Origin: Geothermobacter sp964501815
GTDB lineage: Bacteria > Desulfobacterota > Desulfuromonadia > Desulfuromonadales > Geothermobacteraceae
Assembly (NCBI GenBank): GCA_964501815.1
Contig: CAZCUR010000001.1
Location: 20,377-84,376 of the forward strand
DNA length: 64,000 nucleotides
Reading direction: 5' to 3'
In this document: positions 1 to 7,603 of the stretch, piece after piece
Layout: every line of letters starts with the position of its first letter
Position numbering within the stretch: position 1 is the first letter of the stretch
Program-made: the position numbers and the translations under genes
Notes under the pieces: generated by a model
Database searches by the model: none
Seen by the model: only the letters and a program-made list of their open reading frames with translations
What the model was told of the DNA's origin: nothing

Positions 1-506
1 ATTTCTTCCGCAATCCCGAACGGACGGTTCCCCGGGGGGAGGGGCTGGTGGTTGCTCCGGCCGATGGGCGCATTGTCTTTCTCGACCGGGTGGAAGATGC
101 GCCGAAAATGGACGGTCCCGCCCTGAAGGTGAGTATCTTCATGTCGGTTTTCAATGTGCATGTCAATCGTTTCCCCTGTACCGGCACGGTGGTCGACAGC
201 TGGTACAAAAAGGGTGCCTTTGTCAATGCGGCTCTTGACAAGGCCAGCGAAAGGAATGAACAGCAGGGGCTTTTGATCGATTGCGGCGAAAAACGCAAGC
301 TGGTCTGTGTCCAGGTGGCCGGACTGATTGCCCGGCGCATTGTCTGCTATCCGCGCATCGGCGACCAGCTGGCAACGGGAGAACGCTACGGACTCATCCG
401 CTTCGGCAGCCGGGTTGATGTCTATCTGCCGATCGACTTCAAGGTTCAGGTCAGTCTCGGGCAGACAACCGTGGCCGGAGAAACGATTCTGGGGCAATGG
501 CAATGA
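1..506 (+). CDS. psd: phosphatidylserine decarboxylase, 3'-terminal part
   Basis: Converts phosphatidylserine to phosphatidylethanolamine at the inner membrane with a pyruvoyl cofactor. The gene enters from the left edge in frame from base 3; 167 residues are visible and roughly the first 50 are missing compared with the short (about 215 aa) Psd family. Visible marks are the FFRNPER segment with LVVAPADG just after it, and near the C-terminus RFGSRVDVYLP, whose Gly-Ser is the expected autocleavage site that creates the pyruvoyl chain. The stop overlaps the start of pssA by 10 bases, so the two sequential enzymes of phosphatidylethanolamine synthesis are translationally coupled. Family assignment is secure; the true start cannot be seen. 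Confidence 0.95.
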   Translation, partial: FFRNPERTVPRGEGLVVAPADGRIVFLDRVEDAPKMDGPALKVSIFMSVFNVHVNRFPCTGTVVDSWYKKGAFVNAALDKASERNEQQGLLIDCGEKRKLVCVQVAGLIARRIVCYPRIGDQLATGERYGLIRFGSRVDVYLPIDFKVQVSLGQTTVAGETILGQWQ

Positions 507-1312
507 ATCAGCATAGCAGCAGCAACGGCCGGCCGGCGGTGCGGCGCGGCGTCTACCTGCTTCCGAACCTGTTCACCACCGGGGGGTTGTTTGCCGGATT
601 TTACAGTATTATCTCCACCATTCACGGCAACTATGATGTTGCCGCCTGGTTTATTCTCGTTGCCACGGTGTTCGATGGTCTGGACGGCCGGGTTGCCCGC
701 ATGACCAACACGACCAGCCGGTTCGGGGTTGAATACGATTCCCTCGCCGACCTGGTGGCTTTTGGTGTTGCGCCGGGTGTACTGATGTACATGTGGGCGT
801 TGCGTCCCTTTGGCAAACTCGGCTGGCTCGCGGCTTTTCTTTACGTTGTCTGCGGCGCCCTGAGGCTGGCCCGTTTCAACGTGCAGATCAACACCGTCGA
901 ATCGAAACGTTTTCTGGGGCTGCCTATTCCGGCTGCCGCCGGCATGGTGGCCTCCTGTGTTCTGCTCTTTTATTACCTCGGGGGCACCGGCACGATCAAA
1001 AAGGTCTCGGTCCTGTTACTGATATACGGTCTGGCCTTTCTCATGGTCAGCAGTATCCGCTACTACTCGTTCAAGGACCCCGAGCTGGTCAAACGGCAGC
1101 CTTTTGGTGCCCTGGTTCTGATTATTTTTCTGGTTATCGTTATCATCGCCCGGCCGGAGGTCATGCTGTTCAGCCTCGGTTTGGCCTATGTCGCCTCAGG
1201 CCCGGTGGGGCTTTTGTTCGGCTCCGCAAAGGGACAGCCCAAAGAGGATTCATCCGATCAGGTGGTTGCCGAGGTGAACGAGGAAAACGGCGTTGCCTAT
1301 GACGATGAGTAG
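497..1312 (+). CDS. pssA: CDP-diacylglycerol--serine O-phosphatidyltransferase
   Basis: Makes phosphatidylserine from CDP-diacylglycerol and serine, the substrate of the upstream decarboxylase. The 271-residue membrane protein carries the CDP-alcohol phosphotransferase signature DG-x2-AR-x8-G-x3-D-x3-D, seen as DGRVAR, then FGVEYDSLAD, at about residues 60-85. Several hydrophobic segments follow (about 95-120, 140-165, 170-190 and 200-235) and the tail is acidic and charged. The ATG lies inside the end of psd. The stop is followed almost at once by the leuA promoter, so this looks like the end of the psd-pssA transcript, although no intrinsic terminator is visible in between. Confidence 0.95.
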   Translation: MAMNQHSSSNGRPAVRRGVYLLPNLFTTGGLFAGFYSIISTIHGNYDVAAWFILVATVFDGLDGRVARMTNTTSRFGVEYDSLADLVAFGVAPGVLMYMWALRPFGKLGWLAAFLYVVCGALRLARFNVQINTVESKRFLGLPIPAAAGMVASCVLLFYYLGGTGTIKKVSVLLLIYGLAFLMVSSIRYYSFKDPELVKRQPFGALVLIIFLVIVIIARPEVMLFSLGLAYVASGPVGLLFGSAKGQPKEDSSDQVVAEVNEENGVAYDDE

Positions 1313-1322
1313 CAGGAAATTC

Positions 1323-1351
1323 TTGACAGGCTGACGCTGAGTCTGTTTAAT
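1323..1351 (+). promoter_or_regulatory. sigma-70 type promoter of the leucine operon
   Basis: TTGACA at 1323-1328 and TTTAAT at 1346-1351 are separated by exactly 17 bases. The expected start of transcription near 1358 lies about 20 bases before stem I of the T-box leader, which fits a promoter dedicated to leuA. The assignment is from consensus match only. Confidence 0.75.
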
Positions 1352-1378
1352 GACCAACCAACAGTTTTGAAAAAAGGC

Positions 1379-1613
1379 GTTGAAGAGGAGTAGTAGACCT
1401 CCCTGCCGTTCCAGAGAGCCGGCGGTTGCTGTGAGCCGGTACGGAAAGGGGTCGAACTCGCCTTGGAGCCGCGAGGGTCAACGGATGTGCATCCCCAGCC
1501 TTCGCCGTCAGCCCGCGTCAAGGGCCAATGAAGGCCTTCCTCGCAGAGGGAGGCGAATCAGGGTGGTACCGCGAAGCATAGCTCTCGCCCCTGTGTCGGG
1601 CGGGAGCTTTTTT
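1379..1613 (+). promoter_or_regulatory. T-box riboswitch (leucine), controlling leuA
   Basis: This leader senses uncharged tRNA and chooses between a terminator and an antiterminator. Stem I is closed by GTTGA (1379-1383) with TCAAC (1478-1482). The distal stem I elements AGAGAGCCGG (1413-1422) and GCTGTGAGCCGG (to 1439) are classic. In the specifier region CTC at 1457-1459, followed by a purine, is the probable codon (leucine, matching the gene downstream). The T-box sequence AGGGTGGTACCGCG is at 1560-1573. The terminator is a 10-bp stem, GCTCTCGCCC (1581-1590) with GGGCGGGAGC (1598-1607), followed by a run of six T. Readthrough is expected when leucyl-tRNA is scarce. The specifier is inferred from position rather than a computed fold. 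Confidence 0.96.
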
Positions 1614-1670
1614 ATTTGTCCCAGTGCAGATGGGAGAGTCAGGCCAGTTCAAGAAAGGAGGTGGTTCCGT

Positions 1671-1781
1671 TTGGAAAGTGACCTGGGTGATTTGGCATGG
1701 AACCGAAACCTGACAGACGAAACCCTTCAACCCGATCGGAACCGCACCTCAATCCCATGGCGGTTCAGGAGGTTACCATGA
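1671..1781 (+). CDS. possible 36-residue leader ORF coupled to leuA
   Basis: A very strong ribosome site, AAAGGAGG at 1654-1661, lies between the T-box terminator and leuA and has no annotated partner. Nine bases later a TTG at 1671 opens a 36-codon frame whose TGA overlaps the leuA ATG as ATGA (1778-1781). That arrangement is typical of translational coupling. The predicted peptide begins MESDLGDLAW and ends FRRLP; it has scattered leucines but no leucine run, so it is not a classical attenuation peptide. It could also be chance, with the Shine-Dalgarno-like sequence serving another purpose. No family is recognised. Confidence 0.35.
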   Translation: MESDLGDLAWNRNLTDETLQPDRNRTSIPWRFRRLP

Positions 1782-3316
1782 GCGAGAAGAGACGGATCAT
1801 CATTTTTGACACCACGTTGCGCGACGGGGAGCAGAGCCCCGGCGCCAGTATGAACATTGATGAAAAACTGCGGGTGGCCCATCAGCTGGAGAAGCTGAAC
1901 GTTGATGTTATCGAAGCCGGGTTCCCCATCGCCTCCGACGGTGATTTCGAGGCGGTCAAGAAAATTGCCCAGTCCATCAAAAAGCCGCAGATCGCCGGGC
2001 TGTGCCGCGCCAGTTTCAAGGATATCGACCGCGCCTGGGAGGCGCTGCAGTACGCCGGGGAGCGGGGCCGGATTCATACCTTTATCGCCACCTCCGATAT
2101 CCATATGGAGCGCAAGCTGCAGATGCCGCCCGAAAAGGTTCTTGAAACGGCCGTCAAGGCGGTTCAGCATGCCAAGCAATACACCGACAACATTGAATTT
2201 TCCTGTGAGGACGCGGTGCGTACCCGTTTGCCGTTCCTGGCCGAGGTGGTTGAGGCGGTCATCGAAGCCGGTGCCACGACGGTCAATATCCCTGACACGG
2301 TCGGTTACGCCATTCCGCACGAGTTCTACGAGATCATCAAATACCTCAAGGAGAATGTGAAAAATATCGACAAGGCGGTCATTTCCGTGCACTGCCATAA
2401 CGACCTCGGTCTGGCGGTGGCCAATTCCCTGGCCGCACTGCGTGCCGGTGCCGGTCAGGTTGAATGCACCATCAACGGTATCGGGGAGCGGGCAGGCAAC
2501 TGCTCCCTTGAAGAGGTGGTCATGGCGCTGCGTACCCGGCACGATATCATGCCCTATACCACCGATGTCGTGACCGAACAGATTTATGCCAGCAGCCGCC
2601 TGCTGTCGACCATCACCGGCATTTCCGTCCAGCCGAACAAGGCGATTGTCGGTGCCAACGCCTTTGCCCATGAAGCCGGCATCCATCAGCATGGGGTCAT
2701 GATGGACAAGGAAACCTATGAAATCATGACTCCGGAATCGATTGGACTGTCGAAAAACAAGCTGGTACTGGGCAAGCATTCCGGTCGCCATGCCTTTGTC
2801 GCCCGCCTCAAGGAGCTGGGCTACGAGTTGTCCAAGGAAGATATCGAGAAGGCTTTTGTCCGGTTCAAGGCCCTGGCCGACGCCAAGAAGGAAATCTTCG
2901 ACGAAGATCTCGATGCCATCGTCGCTGATGAAATCATCCGGGTGTCCGAGCGATACAAGCTGCTGCAGATGAATGTGTCGTCCGGCTCCTTCGCCGCACC
3001 GACCGCCACGGTCCAGATGGAAGTCGACGGCGAGGTTCGCAAAATTGCCGTTATTGGCGCCGGACCGGTGGATGCCGCCTTCAAGGCGATACGGGAGCTG
3101 ACCGGGAGCAAGGCCAGTCTGGAACAGTATGCGGTGGGGGCCATCACCGGCGGTACGGATGCCCAGGGAGAGTGCACGGTGCGTCTGAGGGAGAATGGCC
3201 GCGAGGTCATTGGTCAGGGAGCGGATGAGGATATCATCGTGGCTTCGGCCAAAGCCTACATCAATGCCCTGAACAAAATGGCTTCGGTTATGGAACGAAC
3301 CCGGGTGGCTATTTGA
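1778..3316 (+). CDS. leuA: 2-isopropylmalate synthase
   Basis: Commits 2-ketoisovalerate to leucine by condensing it with acetyl-CoA. The 512-residue length is normal for LeuA. The N-terminal TIM-barrel starts with FDTTLRDGEQSPG, whose Arg-Asp is catalytic. The metal-binding HCHNDLG is near residue 205 and GIGERAGN follows. A LeuA regulatory dimer domain that binds leucine occupies about residues 390-505. An upstream in-frame ATG at 1697 is possible, but the ATG at 1778 has AGGAGG five bases before it and begins at the conserved start of the family. Control is expected at two levels: T-box readthrough and feedback inhibition by leucine. Confidence 0.97.
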   Translation: MSEKRRIIIFDTTLRDGEQSPGASMNIDEKLRVAHQLEKLNVDVIEAGFPIASDGDFEAVKKIAQSIKKPQIAGLCRASFKDIDRAWEALQYAGERGRIHTFIATSDIHMERKLQMPPEKVLETAVKAVQHAKQYTDNIEFSCEDAVRTRLPFLAEVVEAVIEAGATTVNIPDTVGYAIPHEFYEIIKYLKENVKNIDKAVISVHCHNDLGLAVANSLAALRAGAGQVECTINGIGERAGNCSLEEVVMALRTRHDIMPYTTDVVTEQIYASSRLLSTITGISVQPNKAIVGANAFAHEAGIHQHGVMMDKETYEIMTPESIGLSKNKLVLGKHSGRHAFVARLKELGYELSKEDIEKAFVRFKALADAKKEIFDEDLDAIVADEIIRVSERYKLLQMNVSSGSFAAPTATVQMEVDGEVRKIAVIGAGPVDAAFKAIRELTGSKASLEQYAVGAITGGTDAQGECTVRLRENGREVIGQGADEDIIVASAKAYINALNKMASVMERTRVAI

Positions 3317-3337
3317 GCCGCTTCTGCAGACAGGATG

Positions 3338-3369
3338 GGACCGGCCGGTGATGTTTCGCCGGCCGGTCC
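3338..3369 (+). other. GC-rich hairpin between leuA and leuC
   Basis: GGACCGGCCGG (3338-3348) is perfectly repeated in inverse at 3359-3369 around a 10-base loop, followed by TTTG. The T tract is too short for an efficient terminator. Within one operon it more likely gives partial termination or protects an mRNA end, which would set the leuA to leuC-leuD ratio. Confidence 0.5.
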
Positions 3370-3397
3370 TTTGTTGATTCCGAAACAAGGAGAGACG

Positions 3398-4696
3398 ATG
3401 GGACAGACAGTTGCCGAAAAGATTTTTGCCGCGCATCTGCGCGACGAGCCTTTCCCCGGAACCAAGGTGCTCGATTTGGACCGGGTCCTCTGCCATGAAA
3501 TCACAACTCCGGTGGCCATCGCCGATTTGCAATGGCGTGGCAAGGACCGGGTTTTTGATCCGGACAAAATCAAGGCGGTCATAGACCATGTTACCCCGTC
3601 CAAGGACAGCAAAACCGCCTTGCAGGCCAAGATCCTGCGCGACTGGGCGCGGCGCCACAACATCCGCGATTTTTTTGATGTCGGTCGCAATGGCGTCTGC
3701 CACGCCATATTTCCGGAAAAAGGGTATATCCGCCCCGGTTTTACCGTGATTATGGGCGACAGCCATACCTGTACCCATGGGGCTTTTGGGGCCTTTGCCG
3801 CCGGCGTTGGCACCACGGACCTTGAGGTTGGCATTCTCAAAGGAGTCTGCGCTTTTCGCGAGCCAAAGACCATCCGTATTGATCTGACCGGGACACTGCC
3901 CGAAGGTGTCTATGCCAAGGATGTCATTCTTTTTGTCATCGGCCAGATTGGGGTGAACGGAGCGACCGACCGGGTGATCGAATTCCACGGTGAAGTGATT
4001 GAGGCGATGAGCATGGAATCGCGCATGACCTTGTGCAACATGGCCGTGGAAGCTGGCGGAACCTGCGGTATTTGTGAGCCGGACATGGTGACGGTCGATT
4101 ACCTCTGGCCCTTTATCCAGCAGGAATTTGAGTCCCGGGAGGCGGCCCTGGCCGCATACCGTCGCTGGTGCGCCGATGAGGACGCGGAATACGACCAGGT
4201 TATGCGCTTTGATCTCAGCAACCTTGAGCCGCAGGTGACCTACGGCTACAAACCCGATTGTGTCAAACCGGTGGGAGAGATGGCCGGCCAGCGGGTCGAC
4301 CAGGTCTATATCGGCAGCTGTACCAACGGACGTATTGAGGACCTGCGGGTTGCCGCCCAGGTGCTCAAGGGGCGGCGTATCGCCGATACGGTACGAGGTA
4401 TCGTTTCGCCCGCGACGCCGCAGATTTTCCAGCAGGCCCTGGCCGAAGGCATTATCGATGTTTTTATGGAAGCAGGGTTCTGTGTCACCAATCCGACCTG
4501 CGGGGCCTGCCTCGGTATGAGTAACGGTGTGCTGGCCGAAGGAGAGGTCTGTGCCGCGACCACCAACCGCAATTTCAACGGTCGTATGGGCAAGGGGGGG
4601 ATGGTCCATCTGATGAGCCCCGCAACCGCCGCAGCGACCGCCGTTACCGGCGTCATCACGGATGCCCGGCCCATGCTGGCCGAGTCGGCAGCCTGA
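3398..4696 (+). CDS. leuC: 3-isopropylmalate dehydratase, large subunit
   Basis: With LeuD this aconitase-family enzyme isomerises 2-isopropylmalate to 3-isopropylmalate using a [4Fe-4S] cluster. The 432 residues match the shorter bacterial/archaeal LeuC class. Cluster cysteines are visible as C308 in YIGSCTNGR and C368/C371 in TCGAC; other active-site segments are GDSHTCTHGAFG and NFNGRMG. The ATG at 3398 has AAGGAGAG before it and skips a 21-codon extension running through the upstream hairpin. Sixteen bases separate it from leuD. Confidence 0.97.
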   Translation: MGQTVAEKIFAAHLRDEPFPGTKVLDLDRVLCHEITTPVAIADLQWRGKDRVFDPDKIKAVIDHVTPSKDSKTALQAKILRDWARRHNIRDFFDVGRNGVCHAIFPEKGYIRPGFTVIMGDSHTCTHGAFGAFAAGVGTTDLEVGILKGVCAFREPKTIRIDLTGTLPEGVYAKDVILFVIGQIGVNGATDRVIEFHGEVIEAMSMESRMTLCNMAVEAGGTCGICEPDMVTVDYLWPFIQQEFESREAALAAYRRWCADEDAEYDQVMRFDLSNLEPQVTYGYKPDCVKPVGEMAGQRVDQVYIGSCTNGRIEDLRVAAQVLKGRRIADTVRGIVSPATPQIFQQALAEGIIDVFMEAGFCVTNPTCGACLGMSNGVLAEGEVCAATTNRNFNGRMGKGGMVHLMSPATAAATAVTGVITDARPMLAESAA

Positions 4697-4712
4697 TATG
4701 AAGGAGGTGAAC

Positions 4713-5246
4713 ATGTCCAAAAAGGTTTTCGGTGGTCCGGCGCTGCTTCTGGACCGCTCCGATATCAATACCGACGAAATCATCCCGGCCAAATATCTGA
4801 CCGAAGTCACCAAGGAAGCACTCAAGCCCTACATGCTGGAGGACCTCAAGCTGGAGGGGTTCGATCCTGCGTCCGAAAGGGTCAGGCAGGCCCGGGTCAT
4901 TGTCACCCGGGAGAATTTTGGCTGCGGATCTTCCAGGGAACATGCCCCCTGGGTGTTTGAAGTCAATGGGGTCCACACTATTATCGCCGAAAGCTACGCC
5001 CGTATCTTTCGCCAGAACATGTTCAACTGTGGCATGCTCGCCATCGAGTTGCCCAAGGCTGACATCGACGCCATTTTCGCCCTGGCTGACAAGGGCGAGG
5101 TTGTTGTGGACGTCGATGTGGAAACGCAGACCCTGGTTGCCAGGGCCGGCGATGCGGAGCGCCGTTTTCAGTTCGATATCAGCCCCTTCGACAAGGCCCT
5201 GGTTCAGGCCGGCGGCTGGGTGGAGTACGCCGACGCCCGTTACTGA
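4713..5246 (+). CDS. leuD: 3-isopropylmalate dehydratase, small subunit
   Basis: Swivel-domain partner of LeuC. The 177-residue chain contains the D-x-NTDEIIPAKY segment near residue 20 and the FGCGSSREHAPW substrate loop near residue 73, both diagnostic. The ATG at 4713 sits behind a perfect AAGGAGGTGA, while the in-frame start at 4662 lies inside leuC. A strong terminator closes the transcript 30 bases after the stop, so leuB is transcribed separately. Confidence 0.97.
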   Translation: MSKKVFGGPALLLDRSDINTDEIIPAKYLTEVTKEALKPYMLEDLKLEGFDPASERVRQARVIVTRENFGCGSSREHAPWVFEVNGVHTIIAESYARIFRQNMFNCGMLAIELPKADIDAIFALADKGEVVVDVDVETQTLVARAGDAERRFQFDISPFDKALVQAGGWVEYADARY

Positions 5247-5276
5247 GCCTGACTCTTGCTTTGTGCCGTGAAAAAA

Positions 5277-5304
5277 AACCGCCCGGTACGGGCGGTTTTT
5301 TTTT
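5277..5304 (+). terminator. intrinsic terminator after leuD
   Basis: CCGCCCG (5279-5285) pairs with CGGGCGG (5289-5295) around GTA, followed by nine T. Eight A on the 5' side make the structure symmetrical, so it could work on both strands. Confidence 0.92.
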
Positions 5305-5382
5305 AAGCCCGTCGGGACAATCAGCCGATAGAGGTTAAAATAAAACTGTTCATCGTCCCTGGGTTCCCGTAAGGAGGCTGTC

Positions 5383-5580
5383 ATGAGTGAGACTGTTCTG
5401 GTATCTCTGTCCCGGGAGGAACTCGACCTGGTCCAGTTTTTTCGCCAGCTTCCGGAGGAGCAGCGTCTGTTGCTGCTGGAGGAGGCGGAAACGATGGTTG
5501 CCAGTCAGGACCGGATGCGCATCCTCGCCAGTCGTGGCGCGGGTCGGGACTGGTTCGCTCCTGATACGGCCTCCTGCTGA
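5383..5580 (+). CDS. small hypothetical protein between leuD and leuB
   Basis: A 65-residue frame preceded by AAGGAGG at a spacing of five. The product, starting MSETVLVSLSREELD, is predicted mostly helical with a Leu/Glu-rich amphipathic stretch (about residues 10-45) and a polar tail ending in Cys; there is no signal peptide or membrane segment. No family is recognised. It is isolated between the leuD terminator and the leuB promoter, so it would need its own promoter. The strong ribosome site is the main reason to believe it. Confidence 0.6.
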   Translation: MSETVLVSLSREELDLVQFFRQLPEEQRLLLLEEAETMVASQDRMRILASRGAGRDWFAPDTASC

Positions 5581-5598
5581 CATTGCCGGTAAAGATGA

Positions 5599-5627
5599 TT
5601 GACATCCCCCCTGTCGGCTCCTATAGT
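5599..5627 (+). promoter_or_regulatory. promoter upstream of leuB
   Basis: TTGACA (5599-5604) and TATAGT (5622-5627) are 17 bases apart, with leuB starting 82 bases later. With the leuD terminator, this means leuB escapes the leuA T-box. Confidence 0.75.
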
Positions 5628-5709
5628 GGCTTCCGTTTGAAAATCGCCAGGTTACGGAGTTTGTTGCAGGTGTAAATCTGTTTGCTCCGGCCAACTCAAG
5701 GAGAGAGGG

Positions 5710-6798
5710 ATGTCCAGGGAATTCAGAATTGCCGTTTTGCCCGGCGACGGTATCGGGCCCGAAGTCATGGCCGAGGCCATGAAGGTGCTCGACCGGATCG
5801 AGCAGAAGTTTGCTGTCAGATTTGTCCGCACCGAAGCCCCTGTAGGAGGCTGCGCTATCGACCAGCTGGGCAAGGCCCTGCCCGAATCGACCGTCGAGCT
5901 GTGTCGCAACTCCGACGCCATCCTGTTCGGCTCGGTCGGTGGCCCCAAATGGGAAAGCCTGCCCCCCGATGAACAGCCCGAGCGAGGGGCCTTGCTGCCC
6001 TTGCGCAAGATTTTCGGCCTGTTTTGCAATCTTCGTCCCGCTATTGTCTTCCCGGCCCTGGCCGGGAATTCCTCGCTCAAACCCGAAGTGGTTGAAGGAG
6101 GCTTTGATCTGCTGGTCGTGCGGGAGCTGACCGGAGGCATCTACTTCGCCCAGCCCAAGGGGATTGAGGGAGAAGGGGGACAGCGGACCGGCTTTGACAC
6201 CATGAAGTACAGCGCCTTCGAGGTGGAACGCATCGCCCGGGTCGCCTTTGAGGCTGCGCGCAAGCGCGGCAAAAAGCTCTGCTCCATCGACAAGGCCAAC
6301 GTCCTGTCCACCTCGGTGCTCTGGCGTGAGGTGGTTGAACAGGTCGCCCGGGATTATCCCGATGTCGAACTGAGCCATATGTATGTGGACAATGCCGCGA
6401 TGCAGCTGTGCCGCTGGCCCAAACAGTTTGATGTGCTGCTGTGCGGTAACATGTTTGGCGATATCCTTTCGGATGAGGCGGCCATGCTGACAGGCTCCCT
6501 GGGTATGCTGCCGAGTGCGTCCCTGGCCGAGGGGTCTTTCGGGTTGTACGAGCCCTCCGGCGGCAGCGCGCCTGATATTGCCGGGCAGGGTATTGCCAAT
6601 CCGATCGCCCAGATTCTTTCGGCGGCGATGATGCTGCGCTATTCCTTCGGTTTGACCGAGGCCGCCGACGCCATCGACAAGGCGGTGGAAAAGGTTCTCG
6701 AGGATGGCTATCGTACAGCTGACATCTCCCTGAACGCGCCCGGTGAGATCCGTGTCGGTACGGCAGGGATGGGGGATGCCATCGTTGAGCGCATCTGA
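5710..6798 (+). CDS. leuB: 3-isopropylmalate dehydrogenase
   Basis: NAD-dependent oxidation and decarboxylation of 3-isopropylmalate, the third step of leucine synthesis. The 362-residue chain opens with AVLPGDGIGPEV and has LFGSVGGPKWE, RELTGGIYF (the residue set that selects isopropylmalate), the catalytic Lys/Asp region DKANVLSTS, and NMFGDILSDEAA with GSLGMLPSA near the C-terminus. GGAGAGAGG precedes the ATG. It is separated from leuD by a terminator and its own promoter, so control may differ from leuACD. Confidence 0.97.
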   Translation: MSREFRIAVLPGDGIGPEVMAEAMKVLDRIEQKFAVRFVRTEAPVGGCAIDQLGKALPESTVELCRNSDAILFGSVGGPKWESLPPDEQPERGALLPLRKIFGLFCNLRPAIVFPALAGNSSLKPEVVEGGFDLLVVRELTGGIYFAQPKGIEGEGGQRTGFDTMKYSAFEVERIARVAFEAARKRGKKLCSIDKANVLSTSVLWREVVEQVARDYPDVELSHMYVDNAAMQLCRWPKQFDVLLCGNMFGDILSDEAAMLTGSLGMLPSASLAEGSFGLYEPSGGSAPDIAGQGIANPIAQILSAAMMLRYSFGLTEAADAIDKAVEKVLEDGYRTADISLNAPGEIRVGTAGMGDAIVERI

Positions 6799-6892
6799 CA
6801 GGAGCATGTGTCAGACTGATGCGCACTGACCGTTTGTGGCCGCCCGGAGACGACTCTTCGGGCGGCTGCCGCTTTGGGGACTGAGGGCCGGC

Positions 6893-7603
6893 ATGCATCC
6901 ACAGGTCAGGCTGCTTCTCGGTATTGGCGGAATGGTGATCGCCTTTGGCGACCAACGTCCGGTTTGCCTGGGATTGCTGACCGTGGTTCTGGTTGCGGTC
7001 TCAGTGTTTCTTGACTGCGGAGCGACGTTCTGGCTGGCTCTTCTCAAGCGTCTGCGCTGGTTTTTTCTGGCTGTTTTGCTGCTCCATCTTCTGTTTTTCC
7101 CCGGACACACCCTGCTCGGTCTCCCATGGCTGTCCCGGGATGGTCTGCTGCGCGGTTTGCTCCTGTGCTGGCAGATGCTGCTCGGATTTGTTGCCGCCGG
7201 CCTGCTGGTCCAAACCTCCACCCCGGACGAATTGGCTGCGGCCCTGGGCAGGCTGCTGGCCCCCTTGGCGCGGCTCAGTCCCGCGCTCCGATCTTTTTTG
7301 GGGTTGCTGCCGCGTGCCGTTGAACTTCTGCCAGAGGTCCGGCGGCATACCGTTGAACTGTGGAACCGCCGGGAAGGTTTGCGCCGAAAACTCCGGCACG
7401 GCGCCCTGGCGGACCGCCTGGGCGCCGCCGGGGACCTGCTGGAGCAGATGGTCCTTGAACTGGCGGATCTCGGCGAGCACCACGCCCTGCTGGTGGCCTC
7501 CGGTTCCGTTGTCACAGGATCCGAAGTGGGGTCCCTGAGTCGTACCGATCGCAGGGTGCTGGTTTTTCTTGGGCTGTTTTTCCTTGTTTGGTTGCTGACA
7601 TGA
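6893..7603 (+). CDS. orphan EcfT/CbiQ-like transmembrane protein
   Basis: A 236-residue integral membrane protein resembling the T component of energy-coupling factor vitamin/metal importers. It begins at the family landmark HPQVRLLL, has about four to five hydrophobic segments (about residues 5-25, 28-50, 65-85, 90-120 and a C-terminal 215-235), and a basic cytoplasmic stretch RREGLRRKLRHG where EcfT proteins contact the ATPases; the usual Ala-Arg-Gly triplets are not evident. No ATPase or S component is nearby. A GTG at 6836 would add 19 residues but runs through a stem-loop (6839-6866) and lacks a ribosome site, so ATG 6893 is preferred. Its stop overlaps truA by four bases. Confidence 0.6.
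   Translation: MHPQVRLLLGIGGMVIAFGDQRPVCLGLLTVVLVAVSVFLDCGATFWLALLKRLRWFFLAVLLLHLLFFPGHTLLGLPWLSRDGLLRGLLLCWQMLLGFVAAGLLVQTSTPDELAAALGRLLAPLARLSPALRSFLGLLPRAVELLPEVRRHTVELWNRREGLRRKLRHGALADRLGAAGDLLEQMVLELADLGEHHALLVASGSVVTGSEVGSLSRTDRRVLVFLGLFFLVWLLT

Noticed and set aside
1671..1781. Classical leucine attenuation peptide before leuA
   Set aside because: The frame has only scattered Leu codons and lies after the T-box terminator, so it cannot couple leucine codon stalling to that terminator.
1727..4825. 1032-codon open frame on the minus strand opposite leuA-leuC
   Set aside because: It is antisense to two well-identified genes, has no recognisable domains or ribosome site, and long open minus frames are common opposite GC-rich genes.
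6806..6885. Tiny frames (8 and 22 codons) between leuB and the EcfT-like gene
   Set aside because: Although AGGAGC precedes the first, both are short, overlap a stem-loop and have no sign of coding bias.
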